From Luffa acutangula (Eukaryota > Streptophyta > Magnoliopsida > Cucurbitales > Cucurbitaceae), in contig CM072098.1 of assembly GCA_036850905.1 (NCBI GenBank), forward strand, positions 19,025,100 through 19,089,099: a DNA stretch of 64,000 bases, in the 5' to 3' direction. Position 1 is the stretch's first letter. Every line of letters starts with the position of its first letter. Below are positions 24,162-36,655 of the stretch, piece after piece. The position numbers and the translations under genes were made by a program. The notes beneath the pieces were generated by a model. The model saw only the letters and a list, made by a program, of their open reading frames with translations. It searched no databases and was not told where the DNA came from.

Positions 24162-26163
24162 TGTTGGGTTTTATGCCCTAAAACTTGTAGATAGTAAATG
24201 TACTTTTGACCGAACATTAATAAAAGTGATGTATTATTCAATGTTTGTATTATATCTTGTCTTATTGACCCTAATCCAATAAACTAAACATCCAAGGTTA
24301 ATAGAATGAGGCTTGAACTAGTATGTAGGGACATACGGGGATCAATGTTCAAGCTTTAGCCTAAAGGGTCTGTAGTATAGGGATAAGGCTGGGTACCTTA
24401 TCCTGGTGACACTATGGATACTGCCCGCTTTGTATATTGATACAAACGTAATGATCCAACGCGTTCATGTAGTTGACATGCGAGTGGGGGTATCCTGTGC
24501 AATGAGTTTGCACAAAGACCAGACCGCGAAATAGTTTACCACTAACTGTAACACCGTTAGTTAGCTCGGTTTCTATTTCACTAGGATGACCTAGGCAACT
24601 TGGCCTTAATCCTGAGTAGATTATGGACTCCTGTCCATGAGGGATTGTCCTTTTATTTGTACGGGTGAGAGTGGTCTGTTCGCCGACTCAATAAGCCTAC
24701 CATTTTGGGGACAAGGCCGAGTGGGGAGCTGGGAACGTAGTCTTACAAGATGGAATTCACTCCTTCCCGACATTAGGGTAAGTAGAGGTGTGTTCCCTTA
24801 AATGGTGCCTCCGGGTCTTGAACAATGGACCCTACCCTCTTTATGGCATGAGAGGGACTTCTGTTTGTTGGTTGGACCACAAACAGGTTGTTCATTAGAG
24901 GAGCACTGGTACTTAAGAACCAAGAGGTAACCCAGGGGTAAAACGGTAATTTGACCTAGCTGGGGTACGAACACACGTGAAGGGCTAACTTGTTGTTGAT
25001 GGTTGATATCCGTGGACACAGAAATATGTCTACAGTGAGAAGAGTGCAGTTGTGGTTCTATAGTGGAGTGAACCACAATTAACGAATATTGATTAACTTG
25101 GTTAATGAGTTTAGCCAATTAATCTCATATCGTTGGAGCTTCTGATCTGTAGGTCCATTAGGTCCCACCGGTAGCTCTATAAGGGCGTTGAGGTAAATTT
25201 CTAAGGGAGAATTGAATATTCGAAGGGGTTCGAATATTAAGTTATAATATGAATTTGATTTAAACTATAGGTTATAATTAATGTGCATTAAATGTACATT
25301 AATACCATAGTTTATTTGAGAGAAATATAATTAAATATGTGATATTTAATTAGGATATTAATTAATTGGAGAATTAATTAATTATTGTTTTAATTCAGTT
25401 TAATTAAATTTGATTTAATTGAATTAGATTAAAACTTTAGGTTATGTGGTATAATTTTTATAAAATTGTTTTATATGAATTTTGCTAAATTAAATGTTAA
25501 TTTAATCAAATTAAGTTAATTAATAATTTAATTATTAATTAAATTTGATTTATTATCAGTTAACGTAGCTGATATGGTCTTCCCACTAACCCAGTAAAAC
25601 GCGTGGTAGAGAGGTTTTTTAGGGAGGGAGTTTCTTCATCCGTTACTTAACTCCCTCACTTGATGTGCAGAAGTGGTTACCCTCTAAGATTCACGCAAAT
25701 AGGCTCTCTCTCTAACCTGTGATCTCTTGTTTTTTTCTCTAGCAAGACAGAGGCAAAAAATATTCTCTCCAAAACCTTAGAATTTCATTGGTTCCCACAA
25801 GCCACTCAATTCCATACCTTAGGAGAATACCGGTGTGATTTTTCTGGTGGTGTCTCACATCAAATCACAGCAAAGAAGGATCTTGAAGGTTGCTGGAATT
25901 TTAAATTCAAAGGGTAGAATTCGGCGAGGTTATCAAGAATTTCCATAACGGTAAGGTATTCTTGATCTAGGATCATTAAGATCCTTTCTAGATTAGATAT
26001 AGGGTAATTCTAGATATATGCATGCTTTATTCGTATTTTTCAGAAGTTTAATTATGATTTTACTGTTGTGTTTAATTTGCCAACGTACAGTATTTTATTC
26101 CGAATTGAAAACTGAGTTAAGGTTCTTGGTCGTTTCCGCTGCGCAAGGGCTATTATCCTTTCA
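24162..26163 (+). repeat. 5' LTR of element A
   Basis: 2,002 bp, TGTTGGGTTTTATGCC to CTATTATCCTTTCA. Its last ~136 bp match 40331-40466 with about seven differences, the only part of the 3' LTR that remains. The open frame 24798-25118 (minus) is an accident of LTR sequence. Confidence 0.93.
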
Positions 26164-26165
26164 AT

Positions 26166-26177
26166 TGGTATCAGAGC
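26166..26177 (+). other. Primer binding site of element A
   Basis: TGGTATCAGAGC, complementary to initiator tRNA-Met, 2 nt downstream of the LTR end at 26163. Confidence 0.93.
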
Positions 26178-26914
26178 CTTCTCTGTATTTTAATTTGTGA
26201 ATTAAAATTTGCGTTGGTTTTAGGTGGGATTTAAATGCATAATGTATGTTAATTTGCTATGAACTGGAGGTTAATTGGCCTTAGATTTACAATTTTTTGA
26301 TGTGATCAAATGTAAAGGCCCCTGCGTTTTTGGGCAATTAAATTGTAATTCGAGCTCTGTAAGTCTAAGTCTAGTTTAGGCTAAAGAACGATGAAGATTG
26401 GGACCAAATTTGGCCAAAAACGGCGGAAAATGGCGAAGAATTGCAGTTGGAACAGTGTAGTTTTTCCAGAAATTCGAAAAAAAAATCGGACGGAAACGCG
26501 CGTGCAAGGATAGGGTCGCTTAGGCTAATTACCAACAGTTGTCTTTCCTAACGGTTGCCTATTGGTCCGTGCCTCTGAGATCTGAAAGTGGGAGGGTTAC
26601 ACTTACGGGGAGGAGTTAATTGTTAACAAATCCTTGACCGAATAACGGTGGTTAATATCTAATGGAATATGAGTTATTCTGGTATTAGAAATTGACTGAG
26701 AAGAGTCTCATTTTAGAGGAGGAACAACTGTTCACCCTTCGGTGGTTGTTCTTCTAAACCTCTAAAGCATCGTTGCAAAACACAATCATAGTTTTATTAG
26801 GGTTCTTTGATTGTTTGTTTGCAAAATTGATTGGATGTATGAAATTGTTTGTATGGCTTGTGTGGTGGGTTAAGGCAAAGATAACTAATACGGTCAATTG
26901 TTCGTTTTTCAGCA
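26178..26914 (+). promoter_or_regulatory. Short 5' leader of element A
   Basis: About 740 nt against about 2.5 kb in B, C and D. It keeps the beginning and the end of the shared leader (from about 26515: the CCAACAG hairpin, then a hairpin around CACCCTTCGGTG at 26735-26748 with a GAACAAC/GTTGTTC outer stem). It lacks folds I and II. This looks like a large internal deletion in the leader. Confidence 0.65.
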
Positions 26915-27783
26915 ATGTCTTCCTCCATAATTTCCTTGCTTAAAAATGAACAACTTATTGGCGAAAACTTTCCACAATGGAAATCGAACTTAAATACCAT
27001 ACTCGTGGTTGAGGATTTAAGGTTCGTCTTAACGGAGGAATGTCCTCCCGTTCCCCCTCGCACTGCCGCTCAGGCAGTAAAAGACGCCTACGAACGTTAG
27101 ACTAAGGCCAATGAAAATGTCAAAGTCTATATACTGGTCAGCTTGTCTGAAGTATTGGCCAATCGTTACGAAAACGTGGAAACTGCCAGGGAGATTATGA
27201 ATTCCCTACAGGAAATGTTTGGACTTCCGTCCTACCAGCTCCACCACGACGCCTTGAAGAACATCTTCAATGCCAAGATGCAGGAAGGTCAATCTGTTCG
27301 GGAACACATCCTGGACGTGATTAACCAGTTCAATATAGCTGAGGCAAATGGCGACGTAGTCTGTGAGCGCAGTCAGGTTGCGTTCATCTTCATTCGCTCC
27401 CAGCTAGCTATCTGTCTTTCAGGACGAACGCGAGCATGAATAAGATTCAGTTCAACCTGACTATCCTCCTCTCGGAGTTACAGATTTATGAATCCTTGCA
27501 GAAGAGCAAGGGAAAAAATATGGTTAAAGGAGAGGCCAATGTGGCCCATTCCAAAAAAAAGTTCCTCAAGGGTTCATCCTCGGGGACTAAATCTGTACCT
27601 CAAGCTTCTTCATCGAAGCAAATTCAGAAGAGGAAGGGAGACAAGGGGAAGGCTCCTGCACAGGCTGTGCAAGGGAAGGGAAAGGCCAAGGTCGTGGCCG
27701 ACAAAGGCAGGTGCTTCCTCTGCAACGCAGATGGTCATTGGAAGCGGAACTGTCCCCGTTACCTTGCTGAGAAGAAGAGATAA
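26915..27783 (+). pseudogene. Element A gag (broken)
   Basis: This encoded the copia Gag that forms the virus-like particle. The ATG at 26915 opens a UBN2-type Gag (SLLKNEQLIG, WKSNLNTIL, REIMNSLQEMF, SVREHILDVI). An in-frame TAG at 27098-27100 sits where element C has Trp. Near 27390 small indels shift the frame. The C-terminal part (27436-27783) is Lys/Ser-rich and ends in the zinc knuckle CFLCNADGHWKRNCP (CX2CX4HX4C), then TAA at 27781-27783. Compared with C the fold is complete, but no single product can be made. Confidence 0.88.
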
Positions 27784-30700
27784 AAAGAAGGTAAATTCGA
27801 TTTACTTGTTTTAGAGACCTGTCTCGTTGAACATGATGAGTTCGCCTGGATACTGGATTCGGGAGCCACTAATCATGTTTGCTCTTCTTTTCAGGGAAAT
27901 GATTTCCAACAGCTCGCAGACGGTGAAAAGACGCTCAAGGTTGGAATAGGAGAGGTCGTTTCAGCTCGTGCAGTGGGAGCTGCAAAATTATTCTTTAGAA
28001 ATAAGTTTTTAATTTTGGAGAACTTGTTTTTGGTTCCTCGAATTAAAAGGAACCTTATTTCTGTTTCCGCTTTGTTAGAACAAGAATACTCTGTTTCCTT
28101 TCAGCTTAATGAAGCAATTATTTCAAGGAATGGTATTTATATATGTTCTGCTCAACGTGAGAATAATTTATTTGTGTTAAGACCAACTGATGCTAAGGCG
28201 ATTTTAAGTCATGAAATGTTTAAAACGGTCGAAACGCAAAACAAAAGGCAAAAGCTTTCTCCATTGAGTAACAATACGTATCTTTGGCACCTTCGTCTTG
28301 GTCATATTAACATCGATCGGATCGATCGTTTGGTTAAAAATGGGCTTCCACTGATGTAGAAGATTCATCTTTACCACCCTGTGAATCGTGTCTCGAGGGT
28401 AAAATGACCAAGAGGCCTTTTACTGGAAAAGGTTATAGGGCCAAAGAACCACTTGAACTGATACATTCGGATCTTTGTGGTCCAATGAATGTAAAGGCTC
28501 GAGGTGGTTATGAATATTTCATCTCTTTCATAGATGATTATTCTCGATACTGCTACTTGTACCTGATGGGCCATAAGTCTGAGGCTCTTGAAAAGTTCAA
28601 AGAGTTTAAGGCTGAGGTAGAAAACCTGTTAGATAAAACAATTAAAATTCTTCGATCCGATCAAGGTGGAGAGTATTTGGATCAGAGATTCCAAGACTAT
28701 ATGATAGAACATGGAATCCAATCCCAACTCTCAGCATCTGGTACACCTCAGCAGAATGGTGTATCAGAAAGGAGAAATAGAACCTTGTTAGACATGGTTC
28801 GATCTATGATGAGCTATGCCCAGTTGCCTAGCTCGTTTTGGGGGTATGCAGTAGCGACTGCAGTACATACTTAACAACGTTCCCTCAAAGAGTGTTTCTA
28901 AAACTCCTTTTGAGCTATGGAAGGGGGGTAAACCTAGTTTGCGTTACTTTCGTATCTGGGGTTGTCCTGCACATGTGTTAGTGATAAATCCTAAGAAATT
29001 GGAACCTCGTACGAGAATATGCCAATTTGTCGGATACCCCGAAAGAAACGAGAGGTGGTCTTTTCTACGACCCTCAAGATAATAAAGTGTTTGTCTCGAC
29101 AAATGTAACATTCTTGGAGGAAAACCACATTCGAGATCATAAACCACGAAGTAAGTTAGTATTAGGAGAAGCTACAGAAGGATCAACAAGGGTTGTTGAT
29201 GAACCTGGTCCTTCAACAAGAGTTGTTGGAGAATCCAGTTCTTCTCGTCAATCTAGTCCTCCTCATGTAGTGGGAGAGCTTCGACGTAGTGGGAGGGTTG
29301 TGATACAACCTAACCGCTACTTGGGTTTAACGGAAACACAAGTAGTCATACCTGATGACGGCGTAGAAGATCCATTGTCTTATCGTCAGGCAATGAATGA
29401 CGTAGATAAGGACGAGTGGGCCAAAGCCATGGACCTTGAGATGGAGTCTATGTACTTCAATCAAGTTTGGGAACTTGTAGATCCACCTGAAGGGGTCAAA
29501 CCCATTGGATGTAAATGGATCTATAAGAGGAAAAGAGATGCTGTTGGGAAAGTACAGACTTTCAAAACAAGACTTGTAGCAAAGGGTTATACCCAACGAG
29601 AAGGGGTGGACTATGAAGAAACTTTTTCTCCTGTGGCTATGCTTAAGTCCATAAGAATTCTCTTATCCATTGCCACGTTTTATGACTATGAAATATGACA
29701 AATGGATGTCAAGACAACTTTTTTGAATGGCAACCTTGACGAGAGTATTTTTATGTCTCAACCCGAAGGGTTCATAACCCAAGGTCAGGAGCAAAAGGTT
29801 TGTAAACTGAATCGATCCATTTATGGGTTGAAACAGGCCTCCCGATCTTGGAATATTAGATTTGATACTGCGATCAAATCTTTTGGCTTTGACCAGAATG
29901 TTGATGAGCCTTGTGTATACAAGAAGATCAACAAGAATAAAGTAGCTTTCCTCGTACTTTATGTTGACGACATCCTGCTCATTGGGAATGATGTAGGGTA
30001 TCTGTCTGACGTAAAAGAATGGCTAGCAGCTCAATTCCAAATGAAAGATTTGGGTGAGGCCCAGTATGTTCTTGGCATCCAGATTATTCGGGATAGAAAG
30101 AACAAAACTCTAGCTCTGTCTCAAGCAACGTATATCGACAAGATGTTGGCCCGATATTCGATGCAGAACTCCAAGAAGGGCTTGTTGCCTTTCAGGCATG
30201 GGGTTCACTTGTCTAAGGAACAGTCTCCTAAGACACCTCAAGAAGTTGAGGATATGAGACGGATTCCCTACGCCTCTGCAGTGGGTAGCTTAATGTATGC
30301 CATGCTATGCACGAGGCCTGACATTTGTTATGCTGTAGGGATTGTCAGCAGATATCAGTCAAATCCAGGGTTAGACCACTGGACCGCCGTTAAAGGAATC
30401 CTCAAGTATCTTAGGAGAACGAGGGACTACATGTTGGTATTTGGGGCTAAAGAGTTAGTTCTCACTGGATACACCGACTCTGACTTCCAAACTGACAAGG
30501 ATTCTAGGAAATCCACGTCAAGGTCAGTTTTCACCCTTAACGGGGGAGCTGTAGTTTGGAGAAGTATCAAGCAAGGATGCATAGCAGACTCCACGATGGA
30601 GGCTGAGTATGTAGCTGCTTGTGAAGCGGCTAAGGAAGTTGTTTGGCTAAGGAAGTTCTTGACAGATTTGGACGTTGTTCCAAATATGAACTTGCCCATT

Positions 30701-30943
30701 ACGTTATACTGTGACAACAGTGGGGCTGTAGCCAATTCAAAAGAACCTCGCAGCCACAAACGAGGTAAACACATAGAGAGGAAGTATCATCTGATTCGTG
30801 AGATTGTGCAAAGAGGAGATGTGGTCGTGGCCCAGATCGCTTCCGAGCACAACATTGCTGATCCGTTTACGAAGGCCCTCTCGGCTAAAGTGTTCGAGGG
30901 TCATCTAGAAAGTCTAGGTCTGCGAGACATGTATATAGCGTAA
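27784..30943 (+). pseudogene. Element A pol (broken): protease, integrase, RT, RNase H
   Basis: This is the replication polyprotein of a Ty1/copia element; the domain order protease-integrase-RT-RNase H defines the superfamily. The aspartic protease DSGATNHV is near 27860. GAG-pre-integrase with HLRLGH reaches 28359. The integrase core has HSDLCGP, RSDQGGEY and NGVSERRNRT (28404-28874). The C-terminal segment and RT start lie in 29027-29698. RT YVDDILLIGND and RNase H (YTDSDFQ, EAEYVA, YCDNSGA) are in 29702-30943. Frame breaks occur near 28350, 28870 and 29035. A TGA at 29696-29698 replaces a Trp seen in B and C. The last 413 codons are open. Confidence 0.92.
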
Positions 30944-31050
30944 TCTAGGGCAAGTGGGAGATGTGTAATGGGTGTAAGGATGCCCTAGTATATTGTATTT
31001 TGTATATTTACTTTTCATGTAATGTACAACATACATGTACCATTTCCAGC

Positions 31051-33064
31051 TTTCAATTTTAGGAAAAACCTCTACGTTGGCAAATCAAATTAGAAACTAA
31101 TTTCTAAATAACACAATTAAGCATGCTCAAATCTTAGATCTAAAACTATTTTAGAACTAAGAAAACTTACGTGATTTAGGAGGCAATCACAACACAATGC
31201 TCCAATTTCGTTCTTGGGACTTCCAACGAACACCACCACTCGAATCACCCGTTATCCTCTTGGATTACTGAGAACCGGTTTGTGGGAACCCAAGTATCGT
31301 CTTGGAAGGGAAAAAATTCAGCAAAAGGAATGCTGTGTTTTCTAAATTCCTTGAGAGATGAAAGAGTTCCTCTCTGTCTTTTTCGTGAATGAGAGGGATT
31401 GAACGAGTGTTGGGGAAACTCCCTCCCAACTTTACGATAAGTGGGGAGGGAGTTATTCCCTACTTGATCTCTACCGTTGATCATAATCAACGCGATCCAC
31501 GCCGTCTATTAATTAAATAATAATTATCAATTAACATTTAATTAATTAAATAATTTTAATTAATTTAATTAAATCAATATTAATTAAACCAATTATAACC
31601 TAAGATATTTAATTCAATTTGAATCATATTCAATTGAATTAAATTGGCCATTCAATTAATCTCATCAATTGAATCCACATTAATTAAATATCAAATATTT
31701 AATTAATTTTATAATTGAATCACATTCAATTTTATCTCTCATTTAACATATAGTTTTAATGTGCATCAAAATGTACATTAATATAAACTATAGTATTAAT
31801 TTGATTAAATCACATTTAACCAAATTAAATCAAATTAATTAATTCCCCAATTAATTAATTCATGAATTAATCAAATATCACATATTTAATTAAATTCATT
31901 ATTCTCTCAATAATTAATTTCAAATCATATTCAAAATTAATTATAAAGTTTAATTCTTTCATTAAACTTTATACTATAATGTATCTCCATACATTATATT
32001 ATTTCCCAAGACTAAATTATCTCAGAACCCGTTATGAGCTAGCAGGTGGACCTAATGGACCTACAGATCAGAAGCTCCAACGATACGAGATTGATCAGCT
32101 AAACTCATTAACCGAGTCAATCAACATTCGTTAACTGTGGGTCACTCCACTAAAGACCCACAGTTGCACTCTTCTCACTGTAGAATATTTCTATGTCCAC
32201 GGATATCGACCAATTGCAGCAAGTCAATCCTTCACGTGTGTTCGTAATACCAGTTGAGTAAAATTACCGTTTTACCCCTGGGTTACCTCTGGATCCTTAA
32301 GTACCACTGATCCCTCTAATGAACAGCCTGTTTAGGGTCCAACCACTAAACAGAAATTCCTCTCGGGTCAGGAGAGGACAACGCGCTTTTGTTCAAGCCC
32401 CGGAATCAGCCCTTAAGGGAACACACATCTACTTGCCCCAATAGAGGAAGGAGTGAATTTCATCTTGTACTGTTATGTTCCCAGCCCCCATTCAGTCTTG
32501 CCCCTGAAATGGTAGGAATATTGAGTCGGAGAGCAGGTCACTCTCACCCATACAAATATAAAGACAATCCCTCCTGAAAAGGAGTTCATAACAAACTCAG
32601 GATTGAGATTGAGTTACCTAGGTCATCCTATTGAAATAGAAACCTAAACTAGTTAACGGCGTTACATCTAGTGGTTACTATTTCGCGGTTCGGTCTTATG
32701 CAAACTCATTGCATAGGATACCCCCACCCGCATGTCTCCTACATGGATGCTTTGGATCATTGCATCTGTATCGGATACAAGGTGGGCCGTATCACATAGT
32801 GTCACCAGGATAAGGTACCCAGCCTTATCCCTATACTATAGACCATTTAGGTTGTTACTTGGACACTGATCCCTGTATATCCCTACATACTAGTCCAAGT
32901 TTCATTTAAACAACCTTGGATCTTAGTTTATTGGATTTAGGGTTTATTAATGTAAACTCAATTATTCAATAGCCCAATTACTGAATCACTCAAATAACGC
33001 TTTATTGAGATCGATTAATTTGTTTCATTTACTATCTACGAGTTTTAGGGCATAAAACCCAACA
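31051..33064 (-). repeat. 3' LTR of element B (nearly full)
   Basis: The minus-strand start TGTTGGGTTTTATGCC lies at 33064, and homology to other copia LTRs continues down to 31051, about 2,014 bp. The last ~55 bp (the ...CCCTTCA end) are missing at the junction with element A. The open frame 32389-32577 in it is not a gene. Confidence 0.9.
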
Positions 33065-33074
33065 ACTCCCACTT
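33065..33074 (-). other. Polypurine tract of element B
   Basis: AAGTGGGAGT on the minus strand, directly before the 3' LTR start at 33064. It primes plus-strand synthesis. The same tract precedes the 3' LTRs of C and D. Confidence 0.85.
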
Positions 33075-33250
33075 GAACTAAACCTCTAGTGGGCAATGTA
33101 CATCATTAATCAAAATTAATTGAACAATCATTGAAGTAGGAATAATGGTTTTGTATTAATACTGTATAATACATGAAAAGTACAAATACAGATAAATACA
33201 ATAAACTAGGGCATTTGAATACCCATTACACTTCTCCCACTTGCCCTAGA

Positions 33251-36200
33251 TTATTCTATGTACATATCTCGCAGACCTAGACCTTCTAGATGACCCTCGA
33301 ACACTTTACCCGTGAGAGCCTTCATAAATGGATCAACAATATTGTGCTCCGAAGCTATCTTCGTGACGATCACATCACCTCGTTGCACGATCTCTCTGAT
33401 GAGATGATATTTGCTCTCTATGTGCTTGCCTCTCTTGTGACTGCGAGGTTCTTTCGAATTTGCCACTGCACCACTATTATCACAATAAAGAGTGATTGGC
33501 AAGTTCATATTTGGAACAACTTCCAAATCCATCAAGAACTTCCTAAGCCATACAGCCTCCTTAGCTGTTTCACAAACAGCGACATATTCGGCCTCCATGG
33601 TAGAGTCTGCAATGCATCCTTGTTTGATGCTACGCCAGACTACAGCTCCCTCATTCAGGGCAAACACTGACCCTGATGTGGATTTCCTAGAATCCTTATC
33701 AATCTGAAAGTCAGAGTCTGTGTATCCTGTAAGGATCAAATCCGTAGCGCCATACACAAGCTGAAAGTCCCTCGTTCTCATAAGATACTTGAGGATGTTT
33801 TTCACTGCAGTCCAGTGGTCTAACCCTGGATTAGACTAGTATCTACTAACTATCCCAACTGCATAGAATATGTCAGGCCTAGTACACAACATGGCATACA
33901 TAAGGTTGCCCATTGCTGAAGCATAAGAGATCCGTCTCATATCCTCAATTTCTTAAGGTGTTTTAGGACACTGTTCCTTAGACAGATGAACTCCATGCCT
34001 GAAGGGGAGTAAACCCCTCTTGGAATTCTGCATCTTATATTTAGACAACATCTTGTCTATATAGGATGCTTGAGACAGGGCTAACGTTCTGTTCTTACGA
34101 TTCCTGATAATTTGAATCCCTAGAACATACTGAGCTTCACCCAAATCTTTCATTTGGAACTCAGTTGATAGCCAAGTTTTAATTTCAACTAGATATTCTA
34201 CATTATTCCCAATAAGCAGAATATCATCTACATACAACACTAGAAAAGCTACTGAACCGCTGATAATCCTTTTGTAAACACAAGGCTCAACAACGTTCTG
34301 GTGAAAGCCATAAGATTTGACAGCAGTGTCAAACCTTATATTCCAAGATCTGGAAGCTTGCTTCAACCCATAAATGGATCGTTTAAGCTTGCAAACTTTT
34401 TGCTCCTAACCTTGAGCAATGAACCCTTCTGGTTGAGACATAAAGATGCTCTCTTCAAGATTGCCATTAAAAAAAGCAGTCTTGACATCCATTTGCCAAA
34501 TCTCATAATCATAAAACGTGGCAATAGACAAGAGTATCTGTATTGACTTTAACATGGCAACTGGAGAGAACGTTTCTTCATAGTCCACCCCTTCCTTTTG
34601 GGTATAACCCTTTGCCACAAGTCGAGCTTTGAAAGTCTGTACTTTCCCAGCTGCGTCTCATTTTCTCTTGTAGATCCATTTGCACCCTATGGGTTTTACC
34701 CCTTCAGGTTGGTCTACAAGATCCCAGACTTGATTGAAGTACATAGACTCCATCTCTAGGTCCATAGCTTTGACCCACTGGTCATGATCCACATCATTCA
34801 TTGCCTGTCTAAAGGTCAATGGATCCTCAACACCATCATTAGGTATGACGACTGGAGTTTCTGCTAAACCCAGATAGCGTTCACGTTGAATAACAACCCT
34901 CCCACTACGTCGAGGCATTCTCAACTCTTGAGAAGGATGAGCTTGACCAGATGTACTGGGCTCATCAACAACTCTTGTTGAAGGTCCAGCCTTTGAACTG
35001 GGCTCATCAACAACCCTTGTTGAAGGTCCAGCCTCATCAACAACTCTTGTTGATTCATTTGTAGCTTCCCCAGAAAGTTCACTCAACACAATTTTACTGT
35101 GTGGTTTGTGTTCTCTAACGTGGTCTTCTTCCAAGAAAGTAGCATTTGTCGATACTAACACCTTATTTTCTTGTGGATTGAAGAAGTATCCACCTCTTGT
35201 TTCTTTTGGGTAGCCTACAAATAGGCATAATTTTGAACGTGAATCCAATTTCTTTGGATTTGCCACTAGCACATGTGCAGGGCAGCCCCAAATTCTGAAA
35301 TGACGAAAACTAGCTTTACGCCCTTTCCAGAGCTTAAATGGTGTTTCAGAAACACTCTTTGAGGGAACAACATTCAAAATATAAACTGCAGTCTCTACTG
35401 CATACCCCCAAAAAGAATTAGGCAACTGAGCATAGCTCATCATAGATCGAACCATGTCTAACAAGGTTCTGTTTCTCCTTTCAGATACACCATTCGGCTG
35501 AGGTGTACCTGGTGCTGAGAGTTGGGACGTGATTCCATGTTCTATGAAATAGTTCTGGAATTCTAAGTCCAAATACTCCCCACCTCGATCAGATCGAAGT
35601 GTTTTAATGGTCTTACCTAATAAGTTCTCAACTTCAGCCTTATACTCCTTGAACTTTTCAAGGGCTTCAGACTTATGACTCATTAGGTACAAATAACCAT
35701 ACCTTGAATAATCATCTATGTAAGAGATGAAATATTCATACCCTCCTCGAGCCCTAACATTCATTGGACCACAGGGATCCGTATGTACGAGCTCTAAGGG
35801 CTCCTTGGCACGATAACCTTTTCCAGTAAAAGGTCGTTTGGTCATCTTACCTTTGAGACAAGACTCACACGGAGGTAAAGTACCATCTTCTAACTGGCTT
35901 AGAAGTCCGTTCTTAACCAATCTCCCAATCCTATTGAGATTTATGTGGCCAAGTCTCAAGTGCCAAAGATAGGTACTTTGAGAAACTTTCTGCCTTTTAG
36001 GTTGAGTCTCAGCTGTTTTAAACATCTCATTGTTCAAAATAGCCCTAACCTCTATTGGTCTTAAAACATATAAATTGTTCTCCAAGTTTGCAGAACAGAT
36101 ATCAGCACCTCTTTTAGTAATGAGAGCTTCATTTACAGAAAAGGACACTGAATATCCTTGTTCAAGTAAACAAGATACAAAAATCAAATTTCTTTTTATT

Positions 36201-36655
36201 TTAGGAACTATATATACATTATCTAATAACATATAATGTTCCCTAGAGAAGAACATTTTAATGTCTCCCACTGCTTTAGCTGAAATGAACTCCCCAGTCC
36301 CAACTCTGAGAGTCATTTCCCCAGCATCTAATTGTTGCCAAGAGCTCATTCCCTCAAAGGAAGAGCATACGTGATGAGTGGCACCTGAATCAAGGATCCA
36401 GGCTGTATCATCATTTTCCACTATACACGTTTCAATGACCAATAAATCACATTTATTTTCATTGAGTTTTGCTAAGCAGTCTATGCCATATTCATCATGA
36501 ACAATTTCAGATGAATTAGACATGTGGGCTTGAGGACAGTCCTCAATTAAGACCAAATCCACGCAATTAGTGTTTGAGTGCATTTCCTTAGTTGTATTAG
36601 CGATACCAGTTTTATTACACACGGTGTAATTAGAGGCATACAAAGAACGATTCAT
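33251..36655 (-). pseudogene. Element B pol: one frame with four stop codons, no gag
   Basis: From ATG at 36655 to the stop at 33251 a single frame of 1,135 codons has no frameshift. About 68 unfamiliar residues replace the Gag core and zinc knuckle. Then come the protease DSGATHHV (residues 89-96), GAG-pre-integrase (HLRLGH, CESC), integrase (RSDRGGEY, NGVSERRNRT), RT (YVDDILLIGN) and RNase H (YTDSDFQ, EAEYVA, YCDNSGA). Nonsense codons lie near 34656 (TGA), 34403 (TAG), 33950 (TAA) and 33830 (TAG). Each sits where A or C reads CGA, CAG or CAA, so all fit C-to-T change on the coding strand. Apart from these the protein is complete, but it has no Gag of its own. Confidence 0.92.

Noticed and set aside
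26735..26748. CACCCTTCGGTG as a classic UUCG tetraloop hairpin
   Set aside because: The best pairing is CACC/GGTG with a CTTC loop, so the stable C(UUCG)G form is not what the stem supports; it is kept only as a simple hairpin.
24162..33064. Pairing the LTR at 24162-26163 with the LTR at 31051-33064 as one element
   Set aside because: The second LTR is in inverse orientation and belongs with the minus-strand primer site, leader and pol of element B; A's own end is at 40466.
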